NCBI RefSeq assembly: GCF_900105195.1
Contig: NZ_FNRX01000002.1
Location: forward strand, 4,340,001 to 4,404,000
DNA from: Rhodococcus pyridinivorans
Lineage (GTDB): Bacteria; Actinomycetota; Actinomycetes; Mycobacteriales; Mycobacteriaceae
Reading direction: 5' to 3'
DNA: 64,000 bases
Part shown: piece after piece, positions 46,315 to 54,944 of the stretch
How the letters are laid out: every line of letters starts with the position of its first letter
How positions within the stretch are numbered: the stretch's first letter is position 1
Translations under genes and position numbers: made by a program
The notes under the pieces: model-generated
The model's database searches: none
Seen by the model: the letters and a program-made list of their open reading frames with translations, nothing else
What the model was told of the DNA's origin: nothing

Positions 46315-46677
46315 TCAACCCGCGCGCAGGGCGGCCGAGACGAACTCGAGGATCTCCTCGTCGGACATCCCGAGTGCCCTCACCTCGGTTACGTACTCGT
46401 TGGTGGATCGCTGGGCCCGCGTGCGGGTGGGATCGCCCGTGTCGGCGACGAACGTCCCCGCCCGCCCCCGGGCCTCGAGCACACCCACCTTCTCGAGTTC
46501 CCGGTAGGTCTTGGCGACCGTGTTCGGAGCGATGCCGAGGGTGTCGGCGAGGCCCCGGACGGTGGGCAGCTTGGTACCAGCGATCAGCTCACCATCGTGG
46601 ACCAGGTCGACGATGCGTCGCCGCAGTTGCTCGAACGGCGGGACAGGCGAGTCTGGATCGATGGCGAGGTCGAACAT
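46315..46677 (-). CDS. GntR family (YtrA subfamily) transcriptional regulator
   Basis: A 120-residue single-domain regulator: winged HTH with FEQLRRRIVDLVHDGELIAGTKLPTVRGLADTLGIAPNTVAKTYRELEKVGVLEARGRAGTFVA, a perfect GntR reading head, then a short helical tail for dimerisation as in the YtrA branch, which often controls adjacent transport genes. It starts 12 bp after mscL and lies 114 bp before the BCCT gene, so it may control either or both. Confidence 0.9.
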   Translation of the reverse strand: MFDLAIDPDSPVPPFEQLRRRIVDLVHDGELIAGTKLPTVRGLADTLGIAPNTVAKTYRELEKVGVLEARGRAGTFVADTGDPTRTRAQRSTNEYVTEVRALGMSDEEILEFVSAALRAG

Positions 46678-46689
46678 TCTCGCAGGTTA

Positions 46690-47139
46690 TCAGCGCTCGG
46701 TGACCTTGACGGGCGCTTCGGCCGAGGGCACCTCGGCAGGGGCGTGGTTGTAACTCCCGGTCTCGAGCAGGTCGCGGATCTGGATGAGCAGATCGGTCTC
46801 GCTCAGCGGCTCGTCCTCGGGCTCCTTCTCCGGCGCGAAGCGGGCCTTGGCCGCGTTGACCGGCACGATGAGCACGAAGTAGACGACGGCCGCGATGATC
46901 AAGAAGTTGATCGCCGCGGAGATGACGGCGCCCAGGTTGACGAAGGTCGCGTCGTTCGACGAGAGCAGGCGGAAGCCGAAGCCCATCTCATTGTCGCCAC
47001 CCACAGCAGCGACCAGCGGGTTCACGATGTGATCGGTGAACGCCGTGACGATGGACGTGAACGCCGCGCCGACGACCACTGCGACGGCGAGTTCGACGAC
47101 ATTTCCGCGCAGCAGGAAATCCTTGAAACCTTTGAGCAT
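46690..47139 (-). CDS. mscL: large-conductance mechanosensitive channel MscL (copy 1)
   Basis: A 149-residue MscL: N-terminal amphipathic MLKGFKDFLLRGN, TM1 VVELAVAVVVGAAFTSIVTAF, a periplasmic loop (GGDNEMGFGFRLLSSNDATFVNLG), TM2 AVISAAINFLIIAAVVYFVLIV and the acidic cytoplasmic helix (EDEPLSETDLLIQIRDLLE). It opens under membrane tension to release solutes on osmotic downshift. It heads a unit with gntR and the BCCT carrier. A second mscL is present at 56874. Confidence 0.96.
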   Translation of the reverse strand: MLKGFKDFLLRGNVVELAVAVVVGAAFTSIVTAFTDHIVNPLVAAVGGDNEMGFGFRLLSSNDATFVNLGAVISAAINFLIIAAVVYFVLIVPVNAAKARFAPEKEPEDEPLSETDLLIQIRDLLETGSYNHAPAEVPSAEAPVKVTER

Positions 47140-47290
47140 CGTGCTCCGTGCCCTTTTCTGGTGAGAATTCGAAAAACTTCAGTGCGCGGAGATCGTAGTA
47201 ACGCTGCCCACCGGCTTCAACAGGGACGAATCGGGCAACACGGCGGCGGGTGGCAGCGGGTTACGGATTGCGCCGGGGCAGAATCGGGCC

Positions 47291-47638
47291 ATGGCAACCA
47301 CGGCGACGATCTATCACAACCCGCGCTGCAGCACGTCACGCAACACTCTGGCGTTGCTGAAGGAGAACGGACTCGAACCCACGGTCATCAAATATCTCGA
47401 GACTCCGCCCTCCCGAGACGAACTGCAGGCGCTGCTCGATGCGGCAGGTCTCACACCGAGTCGAGCGATCCGGAAGAAGGAATCGCTCTACAAGGAGCTG
47501 AACCTGGCCGAGGCGTCCGAGGACGAACTGCTCGATGCGATGGTCGCGAATCCGATCCTCATCGAGCGTCCGCTGGTCGTCACCGACAAGGGCACCGTGC
47601 TCGCGCGTCCGGTCGACAAGGTGCGCGAGATCCTCTGA
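47291..47638 (+). CDS. glutaredoxin-type arsenate reductase (ArsC family)
   Basis: A 115-residue thioredoxin-fold ArsC-like protein. YHNPRCSTSRNTLALL carries the catalytic Cys12 with CxxS and the anion-binding Arg, EKS-like helix and ERPLVVTDKGTVLARP provide the other conserved arginines. Family members reduce arsenate with glutaredoxin/GSH; the YffB and Spx relatives have other roles, and mycothiol rather than GSH would be expected here, so the reaction is less certain. No ars operon nearby. Start ATG 47291. Confidence 0.85.
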   Translation: MATTATIYHNPRCSTSRNTLALLKENGLEPTVIKYLETPPSRDELQALLDAAGLTPSRAIRKKESLYKELNLAEASEDELLDAMVANPILIERPLVVTDKGTVLARPVDKVREIL

Positions 47639-47645
47639 CGAGGAG

Positions 47646-48857
47646 TTACAGGACCGCCCGCGAGAGCGGGCACGACATGCATCGTGGACCGCCGCGGCCG
47701 GAACCGAGTTCCGACCCGGCGATCCGCAGTACCTCGATCCCCGAATCCTCGAGGCGGGTGTTCGTCTCGACATTGCGTTCGTAGGCGACGACGACGCCGG
47801 GCGCCACGGCCAGCGTGTTGTTCCCGTCGTCCCACTGCTCACGCTCGGCGACAACGGAATCCAGACCGGTGTCGATGACACGCAGTTTCTCGATCCCCAT
47901 CGCGTCGGCGGCGGCCTCGAGGAAGGGGCGCGGCCCCGAGATCTGCACCGCGCCGTTCTCGCGGTGGATGGCGAACGCCTGGAGGCTGTCCCGGATCGCC
48001 GGGTACATCACCACCGCGTCGACGTCGACCATCGTGCACACGGTGTCGAGGTGCATCGACGCCCGGCGCTGCTCGATCGGGACCGCCAACACGGTGTGCG
48101 CGAGCTCGTCGTCGAAGACACTGCGCGCCAACGCTTCCGCACCGGCGGGACTCGTCCTCTCCCCCACCCCCACGGCGACGACGCCGGGCGCGAGGAGCAA
48201 CACGTCGCCACCCTCGACGGGCGCGGTGTGCGATTCGTACGCGCGTCGCACGTGGAGGAATTGCGGGTGAAAGGCGTAGATGAGGTCGGTGAGGCTGGTC
48301 TCGCGCCGGCGCGCGGGCAGCGCAAGATTGGGGATCGCCACGCGCGAGCCGATCCAGAAGGACGAATCGCGCGTGAAGAGCAGGTTCGGCAGCGGTGCGA
48401 TCGCGAAATCGGAACCGTGGTGCATCAGCCGCACGAGGGACGGGGCAGCGCCGTTGCCCACCGCGGGCAGTTCGTCGAAGGTCATGCCCGCGATGAGGAT
48501 CCGGGCGAGCTCGGCAGCGGGCAGGGCACGCAGATGGCCCGTCAACTCCTCCGCGAGGGCATAACCGAGACGCTGTGCGTCGACGGCCGACGACACGCTT
48601 TGCACCCGCGCGGCGCCACTGGCCTCGAGTGTCTCGGTGAGCAGGTCGGCCAGCAGGAACACCTCCACCCCGCGGCTGCGCAGCAGCTCGACGAAGGCGT
48701 CGTGTTCCTCCTGGGCGCGCGCCACCCACGGCAGGGCGTCGAAGAGCAGCTGGTCGTTGTTGCGGGGCGTGAGGCGTTCGAGTTCGGCACCGGGCCGGTG
48801 CAGCATCACGGCGCGGAGTTCACCGACTTCGGACTCGACACCCCAGCGATGACTCAT
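47646..48857 (-). CDS. arcA: arginine deiminase
   Basis: ArcA converts arginine to citrulline and ammonia. The 403-residue guanidino-group-modifying enzyme has [54 protein letters not shown] and the C-terminal catalytic Cys in [14 protein letters not shown], with acidic and His residues ([12 protein letters not shown]) in the usual order. No carbamate kinase or transcarbamylase gene is next to it, so it is not a full ADI operon. Position matches M. tuberculosis Rv1001. Confidence 0.94.
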   Translation of the reverse strand: MSHRWGVESEVGELRAVMLHRPGAELERLTPRNNDQLLFDALPWVARAQEEHDAFVELLRSRGVEVFLLADLLTETLEASGAARVQSVSSAVDAQRLGYALAEELTGHLRALPAAELARILIAGMTFDELPAVGNGAAPSLVRLMHHGSDFAIAPLPNLLFTRDSSFWIGSRVAIPNLALPARRRETSLTDLIYAFHPQFLHVRRAYESHTAPVEGGDVLLLAPGVVAVGVGERTSPAGAEALARSVFDDELAHTVLAVPIEQRRASMHLDTVCTMVDVDAVVMYPAIRDSLQAFAIHRENGAVQISGPRPFLEAAADAMGIEKLRVIDTGLDSVVAEREQWDDGNNTLAVAPGVVVAYERNVETNTRLEDSGIEVLRIAGSELGSGRGGPRCMSCPLSRAVL

Positions 48858-48957
48858 ATGCTCACGGTATCGCGCAGGACGGCGGCATCCGGGTCAGGCG
48901 CGTCGAGTACGGCGGCAACGATTGCGAAGAACACACCGAGAACACGAGGGAGATTTC

Positions 48958-49425
48958 ATGGCCGACGACCCGCTCGGGTGCCTGGCACCGTTCGCCGGGC
49001 GCTGGACCGGAGGTGGCGACGGCCACTACCGCACGATCGACGACTTCGCGTACGACGAGACGATCGAGTTCGCCACCATTCCCGGAAAGCCCTTCCTGAT
49101 GTACGTCAGCCGTACGCGGCACCGCACGGAGGGACGCCCGTTGCACACCGAGAACGGCTACCTGCGCCGCAGCGGCGACGACGTCGAACTGCTCGTCTCG
49201 CAGCCCACCGGGTTCGTCGAGATCCAGCGGGCCCGGCCGGAGGGCGGCGTGCTGGACTTCACCACCCTCACCCTGGAGCGCTCACCCGACGCCAAGCCCG
49301 TGCACGAGGTCCGGCGGCGTTTCGAGGTCGACGGCGACGTGCTGGTCTACGACTTCTGGATGGCCCACGCCGACACCCCTCTGACGCATCATTTGCACGC
49401 CGAGCTGCACCGCGCGCCGGAATGA
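48958..49425 (+). CDS. nitrobindin-like heme-binding beta-barrel protein
   Basis: A 155-residue FABP-like (THAP4_heme-bd/nitrobindin) barrel. PFAGRWTGGGDGHYRTIDDFAYDETIEF is close to the family signature GxWxGxGxG, and the C-terminal HHLHAELHRA contains the His of the heme-ligand region. Such proteins bind ferric heme and react with NO or peroxynitrite. ATG 48958 has GAGGGAG upstream. It is flanked by arcA (divergent) and a convergent SDR gene. Confidence 0.85.
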   Translation: MADDPLGCLAPFAGRWTGGGDGHYRTIDDFAYDETIEFATIPGKPFLMYVSRTRHRTEGRPLHTENGYLRRSGDDVELLVSQPTGFVEIQRARPEGGVLDFTTLTLERSPDAKPVHEVRRRFEVDGDVLVYDFWMAHADTPLTHHLHAELHRAPE

Positions 49426-49486
49426 TTCAGGTGGTTCCGGCCCCGCCGAGCGGTGTCGGATCCACTGAATCATGTCGCGCCGAATT

Positions 49487-50335
49487 TCATTTGGTGCCGA
49501 CGACGCGACGGAAGTAGTCGTTGGCGGCCTGCATGACGAGGTTGTAGGGCGGCGCGAACTTACGCGCCCACCAGTAACCGAACCGGGTGTCGAAGGACGT
49601 GTAGACGATGAAGCGGTTCTTCAGGATGCCGGTGACGATGCGCTCGGCCACCTTCTCGGGAGTCGCGGCGTGGCGGACGAACCGTTGGGTGAGTTTGCGG
49701 ACCTCGGGACGATCACGGTCGACGCCGACGATCTGCACGGTGTCGACGAGCGGTGTACGCACGGCCCCCGGGACGACCAGCGAGACACCGATGCCGTCGC
49801 GCTTGAGGTCGAACCGCAGCACCTCCGACACTCCCCGCAGACCGAACTTGCTTGCGCTGTAGGCGGCGTGCCACGGCAGGGCGAGCAGCCCGGCGGCCGA
49901 GGAGACGTTGACGATGTGCCCGCCGCGACCGGCCTCGATCATGGCCGGCACGAAGTTCTCGATGACGTGGATGGGCCCCATGAGGTTGACGTCCACCATG
50001 AGCTTCCAGTGCTCGTGCTGCAGCCGGTCGACGGTGCCCCACACCGACACTCCGGCGACGTTGGCGACGATGTCGAGCGACCCGCACGCCTCGTGCACGT
50101 CGCGGGCGAAGGCGGTGACGGCCTCGTAGTCGGAGATGTCGAGGGCGGCCGAGTGCAGCACGGTGCCGCCGCGTTCACGAACGCTGCGGACGACCTCGTC
50201 GAGGGCCTCCTCCTGCAGGTCGGTGAGCACCAGCCGGGCCCCGCGATCGGAGGCCGCATGGGCCAGGGCGCGGCCGATTCCGCTGGCCGCGCCGGTCACA
50301 AGGAATTTGGTTCCGCGCAGGTCGGTGATCGCCAT
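49487..50335 (-). CDS. short-chain dehydrogenase/reductase
   Basis: A 282-residue classical SDR: TGAASGIGRALA (cofactor loop), NVAGVSVWG (NNAG position), VNVSSAAGLLALPWHAAYSASKFGLRG with catalytic Ser and YxxxK. LTDLQEE after beta2 has an acidic residue, so NAD is more likely than NADP. The C-terminal extension (FDTRFGYWWARKFAPPYN) is typical of the actinobacterial membrane-associated SDR group. Substrate unknown. Start ATG 50335. Confidence 0.92.
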   Translation of the reverse strand: MAITDLRGTKFLVTGAASGIGRALAHAASDRGARLVLTDLQEEALDEVVRSVRERGGTVLHSAALDISDYEAVTAFARDVHEACGSLDIVANVAGVSVWGTVDRLQHEHWKLMVDVNLMGPIHVIENFVPAMIEAGRGGHIVNVSSAAGLLALPWHAAYSASKFGLRGVSEVLRFDLKRDGIGVSLVVPGAVRTPLVDTVQIVGVDRDRPEVRKLTQRFVRHAATPEKVAERIVTGILKNRFIVYTSFDTRFGYWWARKFAPPYNLVMQAANDYFRRVVGTK

Positions 50336-50402
50336 GGCGACACCCTAGCCTCGCCGTGACGACTCGACGCTCCGGCGCGCCACGGACGAACCGGATGCGC
50401 CG

Positions 50403-50466
50403 GAGCGAAGCGACTTGTGTGTCCGAGCGAAGCGACTTGTGTGTCCGAGCGAAGCGACCTGTGAGC
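50403..50466. repeat. three 22-bp tandem repeats
   Basis: GAGCGAAGCGACTTGTGTGTCC is present at 50403-50424 and 50425-50446, with a third, partly diverged copy to about 50466. They fill the space upstream of the SDR gene and next to a tiny gene; no coding frame depends on them. Confidence 0.9.
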
Positions 50467-50495
50467 CGGAGTGTTGGGCTCCGGCGGATGGAAAC

Positions 50496-50651
50496 TCAGA
50501 GCCGCTGGGCCATCTCCTCCTGGTATTGCCGAATCGTGCGCTCGATCATCTCGACATCGTCGTGGCGATTCTCGCTGCGCGCGAGGTCGGCGCGCTCGCG
50601 CAGTACCCGGATCGCCCGACGCAACTCGTCGTCACTCATCCTGTGGTCCAT
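50496..50651 (-). CDS. small conserved-type helical protein
   Basis: A 51-residue (from ATG 50651) or 47-residue (ATG 50639) protein, DDELRRAIRVLRERADLARSE...MIERTIRQYQEEMAQRL. It is strongly helical with a heptad-like pattern and many Arg/Glu, consistent with a short coiled coil. It lies just beyond the tRNA terminator. I cannot assign a function, but the codon use is like that of neighbouring genes. Confidence 0.6.
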   Translation of the reverse strand: MDHRMSDDELRRAIRVLRERADLARSENRHDDVEMIERTIRQYQEEMAQRL

Positions 50652-50708
50652 GACACACAGTCTGCCGGGTTCGGCGTGGACCCGCCAGCGAATGGCCCTG
50701 CATACGAC

Positions 50709-50735
50709 GAAAGCCCCGCCGAGGGCGGGGCTTTC
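50709..50735 (-). terminator. tRNA-Ala terminator hairpin
   Basis: Arms 50709-50720 and 50724-50735 are perfectly complementary over 12 bp around GAG, with T-rich ends (GAAAGCC/GGCTTTC), 6 nt beyond the tRNA 3' end. Confidence 0.92.
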
Positions 50736-50740
50736 AGGGG

Positions 50741-50813
50741 TGGAGCTGAGGGGAATCGAACCCCTGACCTCTTCGATGCGAACGAAGCGCGCTACCAACT
50801 GCGCCACAGCCCC
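50741..50813 (-). tRNA. tRNA-Ala(CGC)
   Basis: The minus strand reads a complete 73-nt cloverleaf. The anticodon arm is CUUCG-UUCGCAU-CGAAG, so the anticodon is CGC (codon GCG). The acceptor stem contains the G3:U70 wobble pair that identifies tRNA-Ala, and GGTTCGAAUC forms the T loop. The discriminator is A; CCA is not encoded. Confidence 0.97.
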
Positions 50814-50976
50814 GTAGGTTCCGAGGGAACCGACTCGCAAACTCTAGCAAACCACCCCGTCCATCACGAAATCGGAGTGTCGGCGCAGGTGACGGGCGAT
50901 TTCACGGCCTGCTCCGAAGACGGGTCGGGGCCCGCACAGATTCGGTGCGGGCCCCGCCGTAAGCGTCGCAGGACGA

Positions 50977-51795
50977 TCATTCCCCCACTGCGCGGGGAAC
51001 GACGTAGTCGCCGGACTCGTCGTCGCCGTCGCTCGCTCGGACGTCGTAGCCGTGGTCGATGCCGTAGTCGTCCTCGTAGCGATCGAGGTGCTCGAACTCC
51101 GGATCCTCGTCGTCGACCTCGAGGACCACGGCCCCCGGGCGACGCAGGCTCTGCGGAACGTCGTCGTGGCCGCCGCGGGCCCCCGCGCGGGACCGTTGCA
51201 GTCGCGCGAGGCGACGCCGCCGGATCTCCTGCTCGAGATGCACCTGGCGCCGCAGGTAGAACAGATAGGCGACGAGGGCCACGGCCGCGAGACCGGCGAG
51301 CCACCACATGACCGACGAGACGATCAGGGCGAGCGCCGAGGTCATGATCGCGGCGATCAGCAGGCCGAGGACGGCCCGCTGCCGGAATTCGTATCGTGCG
51401 GCGCTGGCGACCGCATCGGCGTGCGGGTCGAATCCGCCGCGGCCCCGGCGTTGCGGTGCGTGTGTGCGCACGGGCTCACGATCGGGTGCTGCTTCGTGGT
51501 GGACGTCGGCCTCGTCGGAATCGATCTCCGGCCTGTCGTCGAGTTCAGTGTTCATGCGGTCCTCCGCGGGGGTGCGGTGCGTGCGGTCACGACTCGGACG
51601 CCAATGAGGATCGCTGCGGTGCCCGGCGGCCGGCCCTCGAGGGGTGATCGGCTCGTCGTCTCCGCGGTGCAGAACTCGAGTTGCGAGCGCGGCGTCGGTC
51701 GTCTGCCGGATTCGAGGACGCTTCGTGACCAGCATGGGAACCAGAACGAACAACCACACGGCAACGAGCCCGATCCACAGAAGCGAGTTCGGCAT
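50977..51795 (-). CDS. glpR: divisome membrane protein GlpR/SepX
   Basis: A 272-residue membrane protein matching the actinobacterial GlpR/SepX group: an N-terminal helix (PNSLLWIGLVAVWLFVLVPMLV), a long charged disordered linker, two adjacent membrane helices (VLGLLIAAIMTSALALIV; WWLAGLAAVALVAYLFYL) and an Arg/acidic cytoplasmic tail. In Corynebacterium and Mycobacterium, GlpR is the membrane receptor of the gephyrin-like protein Glp that binds FtsZ, and SepX is its Streptomyces counterpart. The gene order glpR-rimJ-moeA-galU supports this. ATG 51795 has GGAGGGAGG upstream. Confidence 0.85.
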   Translation of the reverse strand: MPNSLLWIGLVAVWLFVLVPMLVTKRPRIRQTTDAALATRVLHRGDDEPITPRGPAAGHRSDPHWRPSRDRTHRTPAEDRMNTELDDRPEIDSDEADVHHEAAPDREPVRTHAPQRRGRGGFDPHADAVASAARYEFRQRAVLGLLIAAIMTSALALIVSSVMWWLAGLAAVALVAYLFYLRRQVHLEQEIRRRRLARLQRSRAGARGGHDDVPQSLRRPGAVVLEVDDEDPEFEHLDRYEDDYGIDHGYDVRASDGDDESGDYVVPRAVGE

Positions 51796-51987
51796 CCGGT
51801 GGTCCTCCCTCCAGTCGTCGCCCTACCAGCCCGTCGACGCCACCGACCTACATGAGGCTAACGGCATCACCGCGTTTACCTGTACAGAAACGCCGACTCG
51901 ATCGACAACAGACGTCACTCGAGTCACGCGAAACCAATTGACACTTTCTTCACTCTAATCACAGAGATCCCACACGCGCTGGGGATT

Positions 51988-52008
51988 GTTACTCGAGTTG
52001 CGAGTAAC
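51988..52008. promoter_or_regulatory. palindrome between rimJ and glpR
   Basis: GTTACTCG-AGTTG-CGAGTAAC is a perfect 8-bp inverted repeat in the otherwise gene-free 51796-52051 (256 bp). It may be an operator for glpR or a weak terminator of rimJ. I see no further feature in this gap. Confidence 0.45.
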
Positions 52009-52051
52009 CTGCGTTACATAGCGGACGAACCCGACTCGAGACGGAAAGCGA

Positions 52052-52687
52052 TCAGGACCAGGTCGCGCGACCGGCACGGACGAGGCGATCCGAGACCGAG
52101 CCCGGCACCTCCTCGACCGTCATCGCGACCAGCAGATGGTCGCGGAACCGGCCCTGGACGTCGAGGTAGCGCTTCAGCAGACCTTCCTCGCGGAAGCCGA
52201 CCTTGCGCAGCACCGCGCGACTGGCCTCGTTCTCCGGGCGCACGGTGGCCTCGACGCGGTGCAGCCCGACCGGGCCGAAGCAGTGGTCGAGGCCCAGGGC
52301 GACGGCGGCGGTCGCGACACCGAGGCCGTTGACCTCCTTCTCCACCCAATAGCCGATCCAGGCCGAGCGCAACGCTCCGCGCACGATGTTGCCCACCGTC
52401 AGCTGCCCGCAGAATCTGCCGTCCAGCTCGATGGCCATCGGCAGCATCAGGCCCTTGTGGGCCTCCGAGCGCAGACTCCGGTAGAGCCCGGGCCACACCG
52501 AGATGTGGTGCCGCATGTCCCACGGCGCCTCACCGGTCGGCTCCCACGGCTCGAGATGCGCGCGATCTCGCAGACGCAGACGGCTCCACGCCGCGGCGTC
52601 GCGCAGTCGGATCGATCGAACGGTCACCACGCCCCCTGCCACCCGCAGCGGCCCGAGCTCCGCCGGCCAGCCGGGATGACGGGACAT
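52052..52687 (-). CDS. rimJ: GNAT family N-acetyltransferase RimJ-type
   Basis: A 211-residue GCN5-fold acetyltransferase of the RimJ/RimL type. RLRDAAAWSRLRLRDRAHLEPWEP opens the fold; FCGQLTVGNIVRGALRSAWIGYWV and ATVRPENEASRAVLRKVGFREEG (CoA-binding ENxxSxxVxxKxGF) are typical. RimJ acetylates ribosomal protein S5 in E. coli, but here the target may be different. ATG 52687 overlaps the stop of the upstream gene. Its conserved place between glpR and the Glp gene suggests possible regulation of division components (inference). Confidence 0.88.
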   Translation of the reverse strand: MSRHPGWPAELGPLRVAGGVVTVRSIRLRDAAAWSRLRLRDRAHLEPWEPTGEAPWDMRHHISVWPGLYRSLRSEAHKGLMLPMAIELDGRFCGQLTVGNIVRGALRSAWIGYWVEKEVNGLGVATAAVALGLDHCFGPVGLHRVEATVRPENEASRAVLRKVGFREEGLLKRYLDVQGRFRDHLLVAMTVEEVPGSVSDRLVRAGRATWS

Positions 52688-53940
52688 CAACCACGCTGCC
52701 CGAGGAACGCCACGTCCACCGGGTCTCCCGTGCGGATTTCGGAGACCTCGGGATCGACGATGACGAGACAGTTCGCCTCGGCGAGGGTGGCGAGCAGATG
52801 CGACGACGAACCCGCGGCGCCGCCGAGCGCCTGCACGAGATAGTCGCCCGTCGTTTCGTCGCGCATGAGCCGGCCGCGCAGGAAACCCTTGCGATCGGGG
52901 ATCGAGGTGATGGGGGCGACCGTGCGTGCCGAGACCACGCGGCGCATCGGCTGGCGACGGCCGAGCGCGATGCGGATCAGCGGCCGGACCATCACCTCGA
53001 AGACGACGAGCGCGCTCACCGGATTGGCGGGCAGCAGGAAGGTCGGCACCTCGTCGCGGCCGAGACGTCCGAAGCCCTGGACCGAGCCCGGATGCATCGC
53101 GATCCGCTCGACGCCCATCTCGCCGAGATCGGACAGCGCCTCGCGGACCTCCTCGAGCGCGCCGCCGCCCACGGCCCCGGCGATCACGACGATCTCGGCG
53201 CGGATCAGCTGACCCTCGACGACCTCGCGCAGCCGCTTCGGGTCGGTACTGGCGATCCCGACCCGGTTGACGTCGGCTCCGGCGTCACGCGCGGCCGCGG
53301 CCAGCGCGTAGGAGTTGACGTCGTAGACCTGTCCCGGCCCCGGGGTGCGGTCGACGTCGACGAGTTCGCCGCCGACGGAGATGACCGACAGTCGCGGGCG
53401 CGGATGGACGAGCACCTTGTCGCGGCCGACCGCGGCGAGCAGACCTACCTGGGCGGCCCCGATGATCGTCCCGGCCCGCACTGCGATGTCGCCGGGCTGG
53501 ACGTCGTCGCCGGTGCGGCGCACGTAGTCGCCGGACCGCACCGGTTCGAGCACCTTGATGCGCGCGGCACCGCCGTCGGTGTTGTCGAGTGGCAGCACCG
53601 CGTCGGCGAGCGTCGGCAGCGGCGCACCGGTGTCGACGCGCACCGCCTGACGGGGCTGGAGACGGATCGGCTGACGCGAACCGGCACGCACCTCGCCCAC
53701 GACCGGCAGCGTCACCTCGGCGGGCGCGGACCCGCCGTCGGTCTCGGCCGGGGCTTGGAGGTCGACGCTGCGCACGGCGTAGCCATCGATCGCCGCCTGG
53801 TCGAATCCGGGTAGGGGTCGCTCGGTGACCACTTCCTCCGCGCACAGCAGACCCTGCGCCTCGGAAATGGCCACCCGGACCGGCCGGGGTGCGACTGCCG
53901 CCGCCGTGACCCTGGCCTGCTGATCCTCAACCGACCGCAT
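52687..53940 (-). CDS. glp: gephyrin-like protein Glp (MoeA paralogue)
   Basis: A 417-residue MoeA-fold protein. Catalytic positions are altered: the MoeA motif AMDGYAV is AAIDGYAV, TGDEL is VGGEL, GGVSVGDY-type is GAVGGGALEE, and LPGNP is LPANP, so molybdenum insertion is unlikely. Domains in order are I/II (1-165), III (about 170-320) and IV (about 320-417). In C. glutamicum the equivalent Glp binds FtsZ and GlpR. It may have become non-enzymatic. Start ATG 53940; galU lies 31 bp upstream. Confidence 0.75.
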   Translation of the reverse strand: MRSVEDQQARVTAAAVAPRPVRVAISEAQGLLCAEEVVTERPLPGFDQAAIDGYAVRSVDLQAPAETDGGSAPAEVTLPVVGEVRAGSRQPIRLQPRQAVRVDTGAPLPTLADAVLPLDNTDGGAARIKVLEPVRSGDYVRRTGDDVQPGDIAVRAGTIIGAAQVGLLAAVGRDKVLVHPRPRLSVISVGGELVDVDRTPGPGQVYDVNSYALAAAARDAGADVNRVGIASTDPKRLREVVEGQLIRAEIVVIAGAVGGGALEEVREALSDLGEMGVERIAMHPGSVQGFGRLGRDEVPTFLLPANPVSALVVFEVMVRPLIRIALGRRQPMRRVVSARTVAPITSIPDRKGFLRGRLMRDETTGDYLVQALGGAAGSSSHLLATLAEANCLVIVDPEVSEIRTGDPVDVAFLGQRG

Positions 53941-53971
53941 ACCGCTTCTCGTCCTCCAGCCCGTCCTGCAG

Positions 53972-54883
53972 TCAGCGCTTCAAGCGCTCGATGAGCCACT
54001 CGCGCAGCGAGGGCCCGTACTCTTCCGTGTTCAACGCCGAGTCAACCGCAGCGCGCAGATAGCCCCCGGGATTTCCGAGGTCGTGTCGGGTGCCGCGGTG
54101 CACCACCACGTGAACGGGGTGGCCCTCGGAGATGAGCAGGGCGATTGCGTCGGTGAGCTGCAGTTCTCCCCCGGCTCCGGGCTCGATGCGACGCAGTGCG
54201 TCGAAGATCGCCCGGTCGAGCAGGTATCGGCCGGCGGCGGCGAAGGTCGACGGTGCGTCCTCTACGGCCGGCTTCTCGACCATGCCGAGTACCTTGAGCA
54301 CGTCGGGGTTGGCGGCGTCCGGCACGACCTCGACGTCGAAGACGCCGTACGCGCTGACCTGTTCCTTGGGCACGTCGATCGCGCACAGCACAGAACCGCC
54401 ACGCTTGGCGCGGACGCGCTGCATCGTCTCGAGCACGCCGACCGGCAGCACGAGGTCGTCGGGCAGCAGCACGGCGATCGCGTCCTCGTCGGGATCGAGC
54501 GCCTCTTCGGCACACGCCACGGCGTGACCGAGGCCGAGCGGCTTCTCCTGGACCACGGACTCGACCTCGAGCAGCCCCTGGGCCTTGCGGACCTTGGCGA
54601 GGAGCTCGTACTTGCCCTTCTCCTCGAGCTTGGACTCGAGGACGAGATCCTCGACGAAGTGCGCGACCACGCCGTCCTTGCCCGGCGCCGTCACGATGAG
54701 AAGGCGTTCGGCGCCCGACTCCGCGGCTTCACCCGCCACGAGCTCGATGCCGGGCGTGTCGACCACCGGCAGGAGTTCCTTCGGAACCGTCTTGGTCGCG
54801 GGAAGGAACCGCGTCCCCATACCTGCTGCGGGGACAACCGCGGTCTTGAAATGCCGCGTGCCTCCGGTCGTACTGTTCGTCAT
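53972..54883 (-). CDS. galU: UTP-glucose-1-phosphate uridylyltransferase
   Basis: GalU makes UDP-glucose for cell-wall and glycogen chemistry. The 303-residue nucleotidyltransferase has AAGMGTRFLPATKTVPKELL (nucleotide loop and catalytic Lys), VVQEKPLGLGHAV, VLLPDDLVL and ELQLTDAIALL, in the expected order. ATG 54883 is chosen because it begins MTNSTTGGTRHFKTAVVPAAG with GGGAG upstream; earlier in-frame codons have no SD. It heads the glpR-containing operon. Confidence 0.95.
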   Translation of the reverse strand: MTNSTTGGTRHFKTAVVPAAGMGTRFLPATKTVPKELLPVVDTPGIELVAGEAAESGAERLLIVTAPGKDGVVAHFVEDLVLESKLEEKGKYELLAKVRKAQGLLEVESVVQEKPLGLGHAVACAEEALDPDEDAIAVLLPDDLVLPVGVLETMQRVRAKRGGSVLCAIDVPKEQVSAYGVFDVEVVPDAANPDVLKVLGMVEKPAVEDAPSTFAAAGRYLLDRAIFDALRRIEPGAGGELQLTDAIALLISEGHPVHVVVHRGTRHDLGNPGGYLRAAVDSALNTEEYGPSLREWLIERLKR

Positions 54884-54944
54884 AGACTCCCACCCTAAAC
54901 TTCGGCCACCGAGGACGGTGGTTCGGCGATCGTAAGGCGCAGAC

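Noticed and set aside
43753..47784. A plus-strand frame of over 1,300 codons
   Set aside because: It is the antisense frame of several well-supported minus-strand genes (TY-Chap-like, methyltransferase-like, BCCT, gntR, mscL) and has low-complexity Arg/Asp-rich sequence.
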